Assembly: GCA_026770025.1 (NCBI GenBank)
Contig: JAMXDE010000015.1
Span: 496,001-560,000 of the forward strand
Length of the DNA: 64,000 bases
Direction: 5' to 3'
Source of the DNA: Craspedostauros australis
Taxonomy: Eukaryota > Bacillariophyta > Bacillariophyceae > Mastogloiales > Achnanthaceae
How positions within the stretch are numbered: position 1 is the first letter of the stretch; every line of letters begins with the position of its first letter. Below, in pieces: positions 21,001 to 30,476 of this stretch. A program made the translations under genes and the position numbers. The notes under the pieces were generated by a model that was not told the DNA's origin, made no database searches, and saw nothing but the letters and a program-made list of their open reading frames with translations.

Positions 21001-21856
21001 TCTCGCGGTCAACGATGTACTCTACGTCACGCTCCACAATGCCATGGCATCCAAGGATGAAGACTTCCTGATATTCCCTGAACATGAGATCAGACTCGAA
21101 GAAGCACTCAATTCCGGCTTTCGAGGATTGCATCTCGGCATGTGCAACTGCGATGGCAACTACGTCCTGTGCGATGGCAACTGTCGCCTGGGAACGCGAG
21201 ATGTGGAGGAAGTGTTCGAGAATATCGGTACATTCCTGGATGGCAACTCGCGAGAAGTGATGATCGTCCTGCTGGAGTTGCATCCGAATGCTGGCGAAGA
21301 CATCAGGTTGGAGGATATGGTCGCCGCGATAGACGGTGACAGTGGCAGTGGCAGCGACTTCGGAAGCCGTCTGTACGTCCATGATGGCGAAACAGGATGG
21401 CCAACAATGAGGGAGGCGATTGATGACAACAAACGTGTCATGATGTTTCACTACGGTGGAGAATCGTGCGACAACGGATGTCCATTGGGACTGCATCACT
21501 GGCCCGAATTCGCTGGATTCGCAGATTCAGCGTTTGAGTCTGCGGAAACTGCATTTGACAACTCGGGCACCTCCTGTGCAGTGTCGATCGGTGGGACTGT
21601 CACGGGGTCGAACGCAGTGCCATTCTATGCAGTTTCGCACTACGTCAGGAACCCAAGGAGGAATGATTCGGCGGTGCTGAACGCTGCCGACAAAGCAAAC
21701 CTGCGGCTCGAACAGTGCTCCTTCACCCAGAACGACACCACGGTGAATCTGCTCCTCGTCGACAATTGGGATTTGGGTGATTTGGTCCAAGTACAACAGG
21801 ATTACAATCGCGGACGAGGTTTGCAACCAAGCGCAAACATGAGCGATGGCATGTGA
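18065..21856 (+). CDS. Membrane-anchored protein with two tandem PLC-like phosphodiesterase domains
   Basis: A 1263-aa protein in one exon; start chosen at ATG 18065 (MYEYRGYG). Residues 1-160 are acidic and cytosolic-looking. One transmembrane anchor lies near 162-184 (FFLLAGACLCLFIVGIILSV), with no cleavable signal, which suggests a type II orientation and an extracytosolic bulk. A Ser/Thr-rich stem and two PSAQPS-rich linkers precede the two domains. Domain 1 is about 620-910 and domain 2 about 965-1250; each starts with a Cys-rich CTPxTECCANG segment. Both have the PLC-X-like core: VLYVTLHNAMAS (first catalytic His), FRGLHLGMCNCDG and EVMIVLLELHPN. In related algal proteins the second His sits in an LCH..C motif; here it is LCNGDC in domain 1 and LCDGNC in domain 2. 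The domains are very alike, so the duplication is probably recent. Substrate and activity are unknown. Confidence 0.8.
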   Translation: MYEYRGYGASPSIGAAANNEEKLSEEDEGGASDASGAIDAIDAIKEESFDDEPDEDDALVDGSENADGFDPANSNIELAEDTERAEQAEGEALVASNAAAADTEAKPSMFSKLQKKWFGKDKGDDKGDDEGGDSNADDVGTQSGNESRKPAFLQNMNSGQRFFLLAGACLCLFIVGIILSVLLTAEGSESSSRGSPPRPAPVPIAQMPSPASNVTMEPSSQPNSTIAPQGQQQTTEPPSSTPSADQSNPTSVLIDVEFGIIQPINTGAQQDNSTLREDLIATMDILATQVWNNVDAVTSRLLQHVRLPNHDASTHRRWKRRQKLIEPHSRTLEDRVMGYQEMAGVLVRQGDDSRPSNSVRRGSDSDTNEDRGVPTAPSATSEEETNVSANTRSIRTAVATSSRSLRHPARNSVIKGRRFKIRNSDGAGIDSAAHADGMKSHHARETERRLDDRSAVQLPTQLTILDSTECPQNIFLRDVTCDLVRSTIQLKFATSQDIASSQAIIQSFTDDLHISVDDGTFTSILKSPQVNEDSPLSVFSVAVNVTTQAPTEACSCGGGGDPTDNSANSSKLDCCPSMRPTMQNETAMPSVQPTVSLLPSAQPSSLPSAQPSAGPYQFNQCTPDTECCANGVPNICDRAVNDVLYVTLHNAMASKDEDFLIFPEHEIRLEEALDSGFRGLHLGMCNCDGTYVLCNGDCRQGTRDVEEVFENIGTFLDGNSREVMIVLLELHPNAGEDIRLEDMLAAIDGDSGFGSRLYARDVAGGETGWPTMREAIDDNKRVMMFHYGGDSCDDGCPSGLHFWPEFSANTRDRFSSTGQILANPNFSCEIQLGGDISTYPQSRSFFGVTHHLTQPNINSAQGLNSLEVLNVHADQCSETENGLDVNLMLIDFWHVGDLIEFQQEHNLKLGSSSGMTAEPTPGPTSNPTVPVVPSMPPSSVPSAQPTPRPSAQPSIAPYQFNQCTPETECCANGLPNICDLAVNDVLYVTLHNAMASKDEDFLIFPEHEIRLEEALNSGFRGLHLGMCNCDGNYVLCDGNCRLGTRDVEEVFENIGTFLDGNSREVMIVLLELHPNAGEDIRLEDMVAAIDGDSGSGSDFGSRLYVHDGETGWPTMREAIDDNKRVMMFHYGGESCDNGCPLGLHHWPEFAGFADSAFESAETAFDNSGTSCAVSIGGTVTGSNAVPFYAVSHYVRNPRRNDSAVLNAADKANLRLEQCSFTQNDTTVNLLLVDNWDLGDLVQVQQDYNRGRGLQPSANMSDGM

Positions 21857-22176
21857 TGTGTGAATGTCAAGTGAATGTCGGAGATGTATGTAGAGCATTC
21901 GATGTCAGAGTGCCATTATAGTATGTAGGTACGCTGCGGTAGAATATAAACACGGTGCGCATGGCACAGTTTCATAGCATCACACGGTGTACTATACAGT
22001 ATTATATGCACACCAGTTATTATTGTGGTTTGCAGCTTGTTCATGAAATATCGAAGTGAATGGTACATCGCTGCAGAGAACATCTTGAAGAACATATAGC
22101 AAGTGGCTCGCAATCAGTGGCAATCAACAGAGGAGCAGATCAGGAGCGGGGCTTGCGTCGGGATCTGGGAAGTTGC
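21857..22176. other. Intergenic region between convergent genes
   Basis: A 320-bp gap between the 3' ends of the PLC-like gene and the Ser-rich gene. It is AT-richer than the flanking coding regions, with a TATTATA word near 22010. Nothing else is seen. Confidence 0.5.
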
Positions 22177-23559
22177 CTAATGCTTGGACTCTATGATGGT
22201 GAGGTCATCCGCCAAACAGTTCATGTGTTCCTTGGCTGGGATCTTGTCCAGGCCGCTCGAAAAGGTCCGCTGTTCATGTGGCTGCGAGATGATGGAGTTG
22301 AGGCCGGGGAGGTCGGACTCCTCGCTCGCATTCTCTGCCACGGGCGTGGCAGTCGCGGAAGTATTTGTTTTGATGCGTTCAGCGCTCTTTTGCGATGCCT
22401 TGTCGCTGTTGTCGGACAGCTGGGACGTGAGAGAGGTTGCCTCGTGAATGGTTGCTTCCTGTGGTCGCGAGGCCGTGGAGGATCCTGTCAGTTTCAACTG
22501 CACTGTATCGTCCTGTGGCGGTGACGATGATGCAGATCGTTTTGACTTGTTTGATGATGTCGAGATTCTGGACGAGACGGAGGTTCCGGAGTGTCTGGAT
22601 GTTTTGGACGCAAGGCTAGCGGCGCTCTGCGCGGATGGATTGAGAACGATAGTGCCATGATGAGACGTGATCGATATCTCGACGCTCTGAGAATCTTCGA
22701 TGGCCTCGAACTTGTCCGGGGTATCAATTGTCTGGATGTCTGCGTTGCTCGTCGTGGGGCTTTTGCTTTTGATGCTCTGACTGCTGTTGATGCTGCGTGC
22801 GCTGCTCTTGACGCTTCGGTTGCTTCCCGCGCTTCGGTTGCTTCTGACGCTTTGATTGCTTCTGACGCTTTGACCGCCTTTGATGCTATTTGTACTTGTG
22901 AAGCTCTTCATGCTTCTCATGCTCGTCGTGCTGCTGTGGTCGTTGACAAGGCCGCTCTCGCATCTGCTGCTGATGCTGCTGCCGACGTTGCGAACAAGCG
23001 CGGCGCTTCTGGCTGAGATCCTCGATCCCCGCGATTGTTGGCTAGTGGATTGAATGTCATCGTGTTCTTCTGCCGTGTCAGTGTCGCTGGTATCATCGGA
23101 ATCCTCCGTTGGCTTTCGTTTGTTGGATTGGGTAGCAGTGGAGAACGAGGCCTCATCCAACTTCCCTTCCTGCTGGTAGAGCGTGGCAGAGTTGCGCAAG
23201 ATCTCCTCGATGGCGTAGACGTAAGTCTTGTGAGACTTCTTCCTGCGTCCGAACCAACGGCGGGGACCCTTGGTCTCGATCGTGAATTGGACCTGATCAT
23301 CCACCACCCTGCAGGTGGATGTGGCGGCGTTACCCGCCACGCCCTCGCTGTAGAACTCCATCTTCCAGATGAGCTGCTCATCGTACGTGGCTTCGTGGTG
23401 GAAGAGGTTCCTGCGGATGTTGGACGTCGAGCTGGAGAATTCCTCCCGGCTGTTGTGGATGACGAACTTGTTGAAATCAAGCTGCGAGGGTTCCAGGTAT
23501 AGGTCGACGAAGGCCTGATCCGACGGGTATACGGTGGAGGTGTCGATAGAGTCCACCAT
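22177..23559 (-). CDS. Ser-rich hypothetical protein
   Basis: A 460-aa protein in one exon, start at ATG 23559 in a good ACCATGG context. I do not recognise the family. Residues 1-130 look folded (QAFVDLYLEPSQLDF, LIWKMEFYSEGVAGN, VQFTIETKGPRRWFGRRKK, VYAIEEILRNSATLYQQEGK). The strand-rich pattern with a basic loop resembles a ligand- or protein-binding module, but that is inference. From about residue 130 it is low complexity: Ser/Thr/Asp, then a short repeat series of S-[VI]-[RK]-S-N type near 225-265, which could be phosphorylated. No transmembrane segment or signal peptide is seen. Its 5' side faces the ZNF598 gene; without the retrotransposon the two starts would be about 1.06 kb apart. 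Confidence 0.7.
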   Translation of the reverse strand: MVDSIDTSTVYPSDQAFVDLYLEPSQLDFNKFVIHNSREEFSSSTSNIRRNLFHHEATYDEQLIWKMEFYSEGVAGNAATSTCRVVDDQVQFTIETKGPRRWFGRRKKSHKTYVYAIEEILRNSATLYQQEGKLDEASFSTATQSNKRKPTEDSDDTSDTDTAEEHDDIQSTSQQSRGSRISARSAALVRNVGSSISSRCESGLVNDHSSTTSMRSMKSFTSTNSIKGGQSVRSNQSVRSNRSAGSNRSVKSSARSINSSQSIKSKSPTTSNADIQTIDTPDKFEAIEDSQSVEISITSHHGTIVLNPSAQSAASLASKTSRHSGTSVSSRISTSSNKSKRSASSSPPQDDTVQLKLTGSSTASRPQEATIHEATSLTSQLSDNSDKASQKSAERIKTNTSATATPVAENASEESDLPGLNSIISQPHEQRTFSSGLDKIPAKEHMNCLADDLTIIESKH

Positions 23560-24070
23560 GGTGAGTGATCGCAAACGGGTGCTGTCCTCGTATTGTCTTG
23601 GTGTGAGGTGCAGCGCAATGTGCCGATCCCTGTTTGTTGCCTGGGCCTTGTTGACGGAGATGTCGATGGGGAATGGTGTCTTGGAAGCTTTGTTTTCGCA
23701 AGACTATGATGCGTACTAGTGAAGACAGTGGAACCGCAGTGACAGGAACAAATGAACAACGAACAAAGGCGAACGATGTTGGTGCCGATGGCTTCGACAG
23801 GGCATGTGACGAAACCGGAAAATGTGGCGACTTGCGGAATTGGCGATTTGGTTTTCATGTGCAAGCATTCGCCAACTTACGCTCAATGTCGTTTTGAATG
23901 TCACGCCGACATGCGATGACAATAAATGTTGACACGTTGCTCGAAGTGGTCAATCGGGATACACAGATTCATAACCAACGAATCCCGAACATGATTCAGT
24001 GATAGAACGGACCGATTCGATTGCGCGGAGACGTACAGACGGGTGGGCGTGGAGAAAGGAAGAAACGAGA
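23560..24070. other. Upstream region of the Ser-rich gene, left of the retrotransposon
   Basis: No gene is seen. Together with 30477-31010 it formed one divergent upstream region before the Copia insertion. Confidence 0.55.
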
Positions 24071-24075
24071 GGGAG

Positions 24076-24248
24076 CAAACAGGGATACGTGTGAAACGGT
24101 TAAAACGGGGTTAACGTGCGAACACGGGCATCGCCCAACAACAGGAGAACAGTGTACTCTCTGACAATCCTACACGACCCTATAATCCTTATAATCTGAA
24201 TCCTTTGGGTTTCCAACCCTCAATGACAATGCATGTGTGTGTTAACTT
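24076..24248 (+). repeat. 5' LTR of the Copia element
   Basis: 173 bp, identical to 30299-30471. It starts CAAACAGGG and ends TTAACTT if the GGGAG duplication sets the borders, so the usual TG...CA termini are not obvious. The borders could shift by a base or two. Confidence 0.9.
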
Positions 24249-24719
24249 GGTTTATCATTACGCATCCGCTCACGCGGGCCATGCGCAAGCACGCGGGGAC
24301 CGCCTGAAGAGGCGATGATAATACTGGGACCCCGCTCCGAGGGTGGACCGCCGTGAGCCGGCACAGCTTGGAATCGTGTTGCATCCCCTTTGACAATGAT
24401 GTTCTGGTGCATTTGGCCGGTGCCAGAGGGATGTACTCCCACCGTTCGCTTTGGCGTGGTGCGGATGGCAAGACAGGTGGACGCACCAACCGCAGGCCAC
24501 GCGGAACCCCTACTGAGACACGCGCTCCTAATGAGTGAAAGATTGTGTGCCTTGTTGCCACATCCGTGCTTCTCAACGTGGGTCGAAAACATCGACACAC
24601 ACACTCCGAAGACTCACACGACGAAACACGCTCTGTCCCAGCGACGATTTCTGTCACAATCCAACAACTTGCCGCTTTTCCTCTCCTTTTTGCATTCAAC
24701 AACCATACGACAGCCAACA

Positions 24720-26200
24720 TGTTGACCAACAGCGATGAGATCCGCAACTACCTTACCAACGTCATGGGTTTCACCAAGGCCGACATCGGTGAAGCACTCA
24801 GTGCACAAGGGCTCAACACCTTCGACGACCTTCTGATGTTCTCCGACAAAGACTTGGAGAAGCTCTGTGATCGTATCCGTAAGGGAAGCGGCCTTGTCGC
24901 CAACCCAGCACAGACATCGGGCAATCGTTCTACCACTCCGGCACAAATCAAGGATCCTGGAGTCACCATCGGATGGGTGCACGAGCTGAAGCTTCGAAAG
25001 CTCCGCTATGTGCGCTTCCACTTCGATCGTATCCAACGCCCTTTCTCTGCTGCCGAAGCACCGATTGAGCGCCTCAACGCGCTCTGGTCCCTCTTTGAGG
25101 AGGAAGTGCGCGCGAAAGACGCCCCATCGATGGACTTGCCCGATCCCCTCACGCGCGTGGACAACGTCCGCGAGACCCTTGAGGATATCGCGAATTACCT
25201 CGAGAACACGCTTGGAGCAAGTGACGCTCCACTATCATACATCATCCGTGAGAATCCGCTCAAGCCGGAAGACCGGTCGCCAGCAGTCAACACTCCGTTC
25301 GGCACCCCGTCCCTCAAAGAGGAGCTCATCGACCGAGCCACCCATATAGGCCTCAAACACAAAGCCGACAATGCAGCCGTATGGCAGGTCATCCGCCATG
25401 TGACTCACGGTGGTCCAGCATGGAACTGGGTGCAAGGCAATGAGCGGTCCCGAGACGGACGCACTGCATACCTGACACTCCAAGAACACTACCGTGGTGA
25501 CTCCTACCAAGTCCGAACCAAGGCAACCGCGACCGGCATCATCAACAACACCTTCTACGATGGCAAGTCACGCAACTTTACATTCGAAACGTACACCCAA
25601 CGCTTGAACTCTGCCTTCGAAGACATGGCTGCATGTGGTGAACCGCTTGTCGAGGATGCCAAAGTCCGGCACCTGATGCATGGCATTCGTGTGCCACATC
25701 TGACCACCGCGTGTGATGCCATCATGCTCAACGAAAGCATCCGTACCAGCTTCCCCGCCACCGTGAATGCACTCAGCGAAGTGATCGGCCGCAAACAGGC
25801 AACGACCCCCACGCGTCAGATCTCGTCCATGGGACGTAACAACAACAGTGGCGGCCGAGGCGGCCATTATCGCGCCAACAAACCAGGACGTGGAGGCCAA
25901 GGGCGAACCAAACAGTACAACCCCAACATGGTCATCACTGACCGTCACTATCTCCCTGAGGAGTGGGCAGTCATGTCGTCCGCCCAAAAGGGACGCGCAC
26001 TGGAGTTGCGCGGCGCACGTGACAAACGCCGTGGTGTGATGTCTGTTGGCCGAGGCAGTCCGGCAAAACGCACTCGTGAGGATACGGACGGCCATTATGG
26101 GCCTCCAACCCCACCAAACCAGAACAACAATGCTGGTACCAACCAAACCGCTGGGATTGGTTCCATGATGTCTCGCCGCAACCAAAACAACCGTTCCTGA
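24720..26200 (+). CDS. gag: Copia gag region
   Basis: Gag-like open frame of the element. It has an N-terminal helical segment (DEIRNYLTNVMGFTKADI), a capsid-like middle and a basic Gly/Arg/Asn-rich C terminus (NNNSGGRGGHYRANKPG) that could bind RNA in place of a CCHC knuckle, which I do not see. The start is taken at the ATG at 24720. Confidence 0.8.
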
Positions 26201-26245
26201 TCGCAACATGGAGGGAATCGACAGATCACGTCTGTACATCTCTCC

Positions 26246-29200
26246 TTGTCGTCTGACACTCCGCGAGCGGAGCTTGACTCACACGCTGACACATGTTGCT
26301 TTGGCGACACTGCGTACATTGTGCACACCACAAACCAGACTGTGACTGCAACCCCCTTTCTTGACTCACTCGGGAACATCGACAACGTGCCAATCGTCAC
26401 GGCAGCGATAGCATATGATGATCCCGTAACATACCAAACATTTGTCCTTTTCTTCCCACAATCGATCTACTTTCCTCGTCTTGAGCACCCGTTATTGTGC
26501 CCGAATCAGATGCGAGCTGCTGGTGTTGTTATTAATGATGTTCCATTACTCATGATCAATGAGGATGAACGGAAACCGGAGGATCACTCGGTGATCTCCT
26601 CCCTTAACAACCTCCACATCCCGCTCCGACTACGTGGTACCATATCGTACTTCCACACAAGAAAACCGACACGACAAGAAGTCCAATCCGACCATGATTG
26701 CGTCCATGTCATGATGACACAGGAGTCCACTTGGGACCCAGCACACTGGTCGGCAGGGGACGACGAGGACGCCATCAGAATGACCGTCCCCACAACTCCA
26801 ACATCCATGTCGCCAACCATCCTACGCGAAATCAAGGCAGTCAGCGGAACGCAGTCCTCCAATCGAAAGGGGACGATCACACCAGAAGCACTGGCACGAC
26901 GCTGGCGCATCGGTGTTGATGCAGCTACACGGACGTTGCAGGCCACGACGCATCTCGCTATGCGTGACTTCCGAAACACCACAGGCACACGACGGCTCAA
27001 CCCATATGCCATGCAACTCCGCTACCGCCGCCTAAACACACAAGTGTATGCCGACACGATGCATGCGAAAACGAAGTCGATCCGTGGCAACAAATGTGCG
27101 ATGATATATTGCACACCATTCCACTGGGTTCGTGTGTATCCGATGACGGAACGCAAGAACGCACACCTCACCCTTGATGAGATGTTTCGCGATCATGGCA
27201 TTCCTCACACGATCATACCCGACAACGCGAAGGAGCTCGTGGCTGGCGAGTTCCGTCGCAAACTGCACAAGGCGCAAGTGTCCATCCGTCCGATCGAGGC
27301 GTACATACACAACCAAAACCGTGCAGAGGCGACTATCCGCGAACTGCGTCGCCACTATCGCCGCTTGATGACTTCCACTAACACGCCCGAATATCTGTGG
27401 GACTACTGCTTTGAATACTGCGCGGAGATCCGAAGTCACACAGCGCTATCTGTATACGACCTGCATGGAGAGACACCCGCCACTATCCTGTCAGGCGACA
27501 CAGCCGACATCTCACACATTGCCGAATTTGCATGGTTTGACTTTGTCTGGTACATCAACATACAGGATGCCTCCATGAACGTGAAGCAACTCGGACGCTA
27601 TCTGGGGCCAAGCCGTTCTGTCGGCGAGGCCATGTGCTCGTACATACTCACCGCCAATGGCGTCGTTGTCTCCAAATCCTCTGTCTTACCTCTCTCACAC
27701 GATGACACAAACGACGACGTACTCCAACAGAAACAAACCGACTTCATGACAAAACTCAGTACCAAATGGAACAAACGCATGGAAGGCATGGAACCAGACG
27801 ATGATGGTGACGAAGTGGATGACACCGCTGCCGACATCGCATACCTACAGAATACAGAACCTATGGAGCCCATCGTCGAACCCGAAGATGTCGCCAGCGA
27901 AGTATACGATCGATACATAACTGCAAAGGTCGTCTTGCCAACAGGGGACGAAATGCGATTCGGCACTGTGAAGCGAAGGAAACGAGACGCAGACGGCAAC
28001 CTCATCGGCCATTCGCACGACAATCCGATGCTCGACACATCACGTTATGAGGTCGAATTCCTCGACGGACATCAAGAGGCATTCAGTGCCAACCAGATCG
28101 CAGAGAACATTTATGCTCGTGTCGACGACGATGGATACGAGACCGTCCTCATGGACGAGATCATCGACCACAAACGCTTACCCTCTGTCTCTTTTGCTTC
28201 TCACAAAACGAAATCCACGAAAGGATGGAAACTGTGCATACGCTGGAAAGATGGATCAACCTCATGGATACACTTGCGTGACGCGAAGGAGGCCGACCCC
28301 GTCCGTGTGGCTGAATACGCGGAGGCCAATCTCCTTATCAACGAACCAGCATTCAAGTGGTGGGTGCCACACACCCTCCGCAAACGACAGCGCATCATCA
28401 TGGCAACCAAACGGAGACAAGTGCGCAAACAAGAGATGTTCGGTGTTGCGCTACCGACCTCCGTGCGACATGCACTCGCTATCGATGCGGAATCGGGCAC
28501 TGACATGTGGCGTAAGGCGATCGAGAAAGAGATGAAAGCCGTGCACCCTGCCTTTGATATCAAAGAGACCGACACGCCCAATCCCGTTGGACATCAATAC
28601 ATGGAGTGCCACATGATCTTCGCGGTGAAGGTCGACCTCACACGAAAAGCACGATTGGTGGCTGGTGGCCACATGACAGAGGCACCAGCGGCCATCACCT
28701 ATGCGAGTGTGGTGTCACGCGAGAGTGTGCGCATCGCATTCTTGCTTGCTGCGCTCAACGATTGCAACATACTGGCAGCCGACGTCCAAAACGCATACTT
28801 GAACGCGCCGTGCAGAGAACGAATATACACACGATGCGGACCCGAGTTCGGGTCCGATCAAGGCAAGATTGCCGTCATTTGTCGGGCCTTGTACGGCCTG
28901 AAGTCCAGCGGAGCCGCTTGGCGCGCGCATCTGGCTGAGACACTGCGCGATTCGATGGGATACACATCCTGCCGCGCAGACAGCGACGTCTGGATGAAAC
29001 CAGCTGTGGCGAGCGATGGGTCAGAGTATTATGAATACGTGCTTGTGTATACAGACGACATCCTTGCGGTGTCCAAACAACCCCAGCGCATCCTAGATGC
29101 AATCGGCTCACACTTCTTCCTCAAACCGAGTTCCATCGGCCCTCCTACCACTTACCTTGGCTCCACTATTGCGCCATACCACATTGACTCTGATGCAACA

Positions 29201-30127
29201 CGTCCCAAATGGAGCATGGGATCACGTGCCTACATACGAGCCGCCATCAAGATCGTGACGAAATGGCTCACAGACCGACAAGGGCGTCTCAAGACAAAGG
29301 CACCCAGTGTGATACCGAACGACTACCGACCTGAATTGGATGCAACACCGTTGTGCGATGCAGAAGAGACTCAATTCTACCAGCAACTGATCGGCATCCT
29401 GCGATGGACCGTTGAACTGGGTCGCATTGACATCTGCTGTGAAACATCCATGATGTCCTCATACTGTGCTGCGCCACGTACGGGTCACCTGCGAACGCTC
29501 TTCCACATGTTTGCCTATCTGAACTCACACGACCGTTCTCGTCTTGTCTTTGATGATGCATACGTTGACAAACCTGCTGTGATACAACCGGAGTGGGGCG
29601 ACTTCTACGCCGACGCCCACGAACAGATACCGAACGACATGCCACCACCGCGTGGAAAGGAGGTCCAGATGACTTGCTTCGTCGATGCTGACCATGCGGG
29701 CGATCGGGTGACGCGACGATCGCGCACCGGAGTCCTACTGTACCTGAACTCATCACCCATCCTGTGGCACAGCAAGAAACAGAACAGCATCGAAACATCC
29801 ACATTCGGCAGCGAGTTCACCGCGCTCAAGGTGGCGACGGAGATCGTCATCGGCATGCGCTACAAGTTGCGTATGATGGGCGTCCCCATGGACGGCCCCA
29901 CAGACATGCGCGTCGACAACCAGAGCGTTGTGTACAATGCCTCACTCCCCGCATCACAGCTACGAAAGAAAGCCAACGCCATTGCATATCACTTTGTCCG
30001 AGAAAGCATCGCGGCGGGTGTGATGACCGTCTCATACGAACCATCAGAAACCAATCTCGCCGACATGCTCACCAAACCACAATCAGGGCCAAGACGAACC
30101 ATTCAAGCACAATGTGTTTTATTCTAA
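26246..30127 (+). CDS. pol: Copia pol region (protease, integrase, reverse transcriptase, RNase H)
   Basis: Polyprotein frame in Copia domain order. Protease motif ELDSHADTCCFGD (about 26270-26310); integrase core (about 27040-27400) with DTMHAKT and IPDNAKELV; reverse transcriptase (about 28600-29250) with DVQNAYLNAP, YGLKSSGAAWR and the YTDD active site; RNase H (about 29670-30060) with CFVDADHAGD and SKKQNSIETST. The similarity type is that of diatom CoDi elements. Confidence 0.9.
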   Translation: MSSDTPRAELDSHADTCCFGDTAYIVHTTNQTVTATPFLDSLGNIDNVPIVTAAIAYDDPVTYQTFVLFFPQSIYFPRLEHPLLCPNQMRAAGVVINDVPLLMINEDERKPEDHSVISSLNNLHIPLRLRGTISYFHTRKPTRQEVQSDHDCVHVMMTQESTWDPAHWSAGDDEDAIRMTVPTTPTSMSPTILREIKAVSGTQSSNRKGTITPEALARRWRIGVDAATRTLQATTHLAMRDFRNTTGTRRLNPYAMQLRYRRLNTQVYADTMHAKTKSIRGNKCAMIYCTPFHWVRVYPMTERKNAHLTLDEMFRDHGIPHTIIPDNAKELVAGEFRRKLHKAQVSIRPIEAYIHNQNRAEATIRELRRHYRRLMTSTNTPEYLWDYCFEYCAEIRSHTALSVYDLHGETPATILSGDTADISHIAEFAWFDFVWYINIQDASMNVKQLGRYLGPSRSVGEAMCSYILTANGVVVSKSSVLPLSHDDTNDDVLQQKQTDFMTKLSTKWNKRMEGMEPDDDGDEVDDTAADIAYLQNTEPMEPIVEPEDVASEVYDRYITAKVVLPTGDEMRFGTVKRRKRDADGNLIGHSHDNPMLDTSRYEVEFLDGHQEAFSANQIAENIYARVDDDGYETVLMDEIIDHKRLPSVSFASHKTKSTKGWKLCIRWKDGSTSWIHLRDAKEADPVRVAEYAEANLLINEPAFKWWVPHTLRKRQRIIMATKRRQVRKQEMFGVALPTSVRHALAIDAESGTDMWRKAIEKEMKAVHPAFDIKETDTPNPVGHQYMECHMIFAVKVDLTRKARLVAGGHMTEAPAAITYASVVSRESVRIAFLLAALNDCNILAADVQNAYLNAPCRERIYTRCGPEFGSDQGKIAVICRALYGLKSSGAAWRAHLAETLRDSMGYTSCRADSDVWMKPAVASDGSEYYEYVLVYTDDILAVSKQPQRILDAIGSHFFLKPSSIGPPTTYLGSTIAPYHIDSDATRPKWSMGSRAYIRAAIKIVTKWLTDRQGRLKTKAPSVIPNDYRPELDATPLCDAEETQFYQQLIGILRWTVELGRIDICCETSMMSSYCAAPRTGHLRTLFHMFAYLNSHDRSRLVFDDAYVDKPAVIQPEWGDFYADAHEQIPNDMPPPRGKEVQMTCFVDADHAGDRVTRRSRTGVLLYLNSSPILWHSKKQNSIETSTFGSEFTALKVATEIVIGMRYKLRMMGVPMDGPTDMRVDNQSVVYNASLPASQLRKKANAIAYHFVRESIAAGVMTVSYEPSETNLADMLTKPQSGPRRTIQAQCVLF

Positions 30128-30298
30128 CAGACAGACTGCGCGACAGTACCCAAGGATGGTCGGCCACGGATTCAATCCGTGGTGGATGGGATGAGCGCCC
30201 TGTGGTGCCCACGCATGGGGCATGCAGCAGGTACATACCATGTGAAATGAAATTGTGACGATCCGACAGTCAGCAGAGCCACAGCGAATCGAGGGGAC

Positions 30299-30471
30299 CA
30301 AACAGGGATACGTGTGAAACGGTTAAAACGGGGTTAACGTGCGAACACGGGCATCGCCCAACAACAGGAGAACAGTGTACTCTCTGACAATCCTACACGA
30401 CCCTATAATCCTTATAATCTGAATCCTTTGGGTTTCCAACCCTCAATGACAATGCATGTGTGTGTTAACTT
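30299..30471 (+). repeat. 3' LTR of the Copia element
   Basis: 173 bp, identical by eye to the 5' LTR, preceded by a purine tract and followed by the second GGGAG copy. Confidence 0.9.
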
Positions 30472-30476
30472 GGGAG

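Larger units (their letters stand above)
24076..30471 (+). mobile_element. Ty1/Copia LTR retrotransposon, diatom CoDi-like, looks whole
   Basis: A 6396-bp element with 173-bp LTRs (24076-24248 and 30299-30471) that I read as identical, and a 5-bp target duplication GGGAG on both sides (24071-24075, 30472-30476). The parts appear in Copia order: gag, protease, integrase, reverse transcriptase, RNase H. A purine tract (GAGGGGA) precedes the right LTR. Identical LTRs mean a very recent insertion. Both large open frames are long, so the copy looks whole or nearly so. It lies in the shared upstream region of the Ser-rich gene and ZNF598, in the same direction as ZNF598. Confidence 0.93.
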
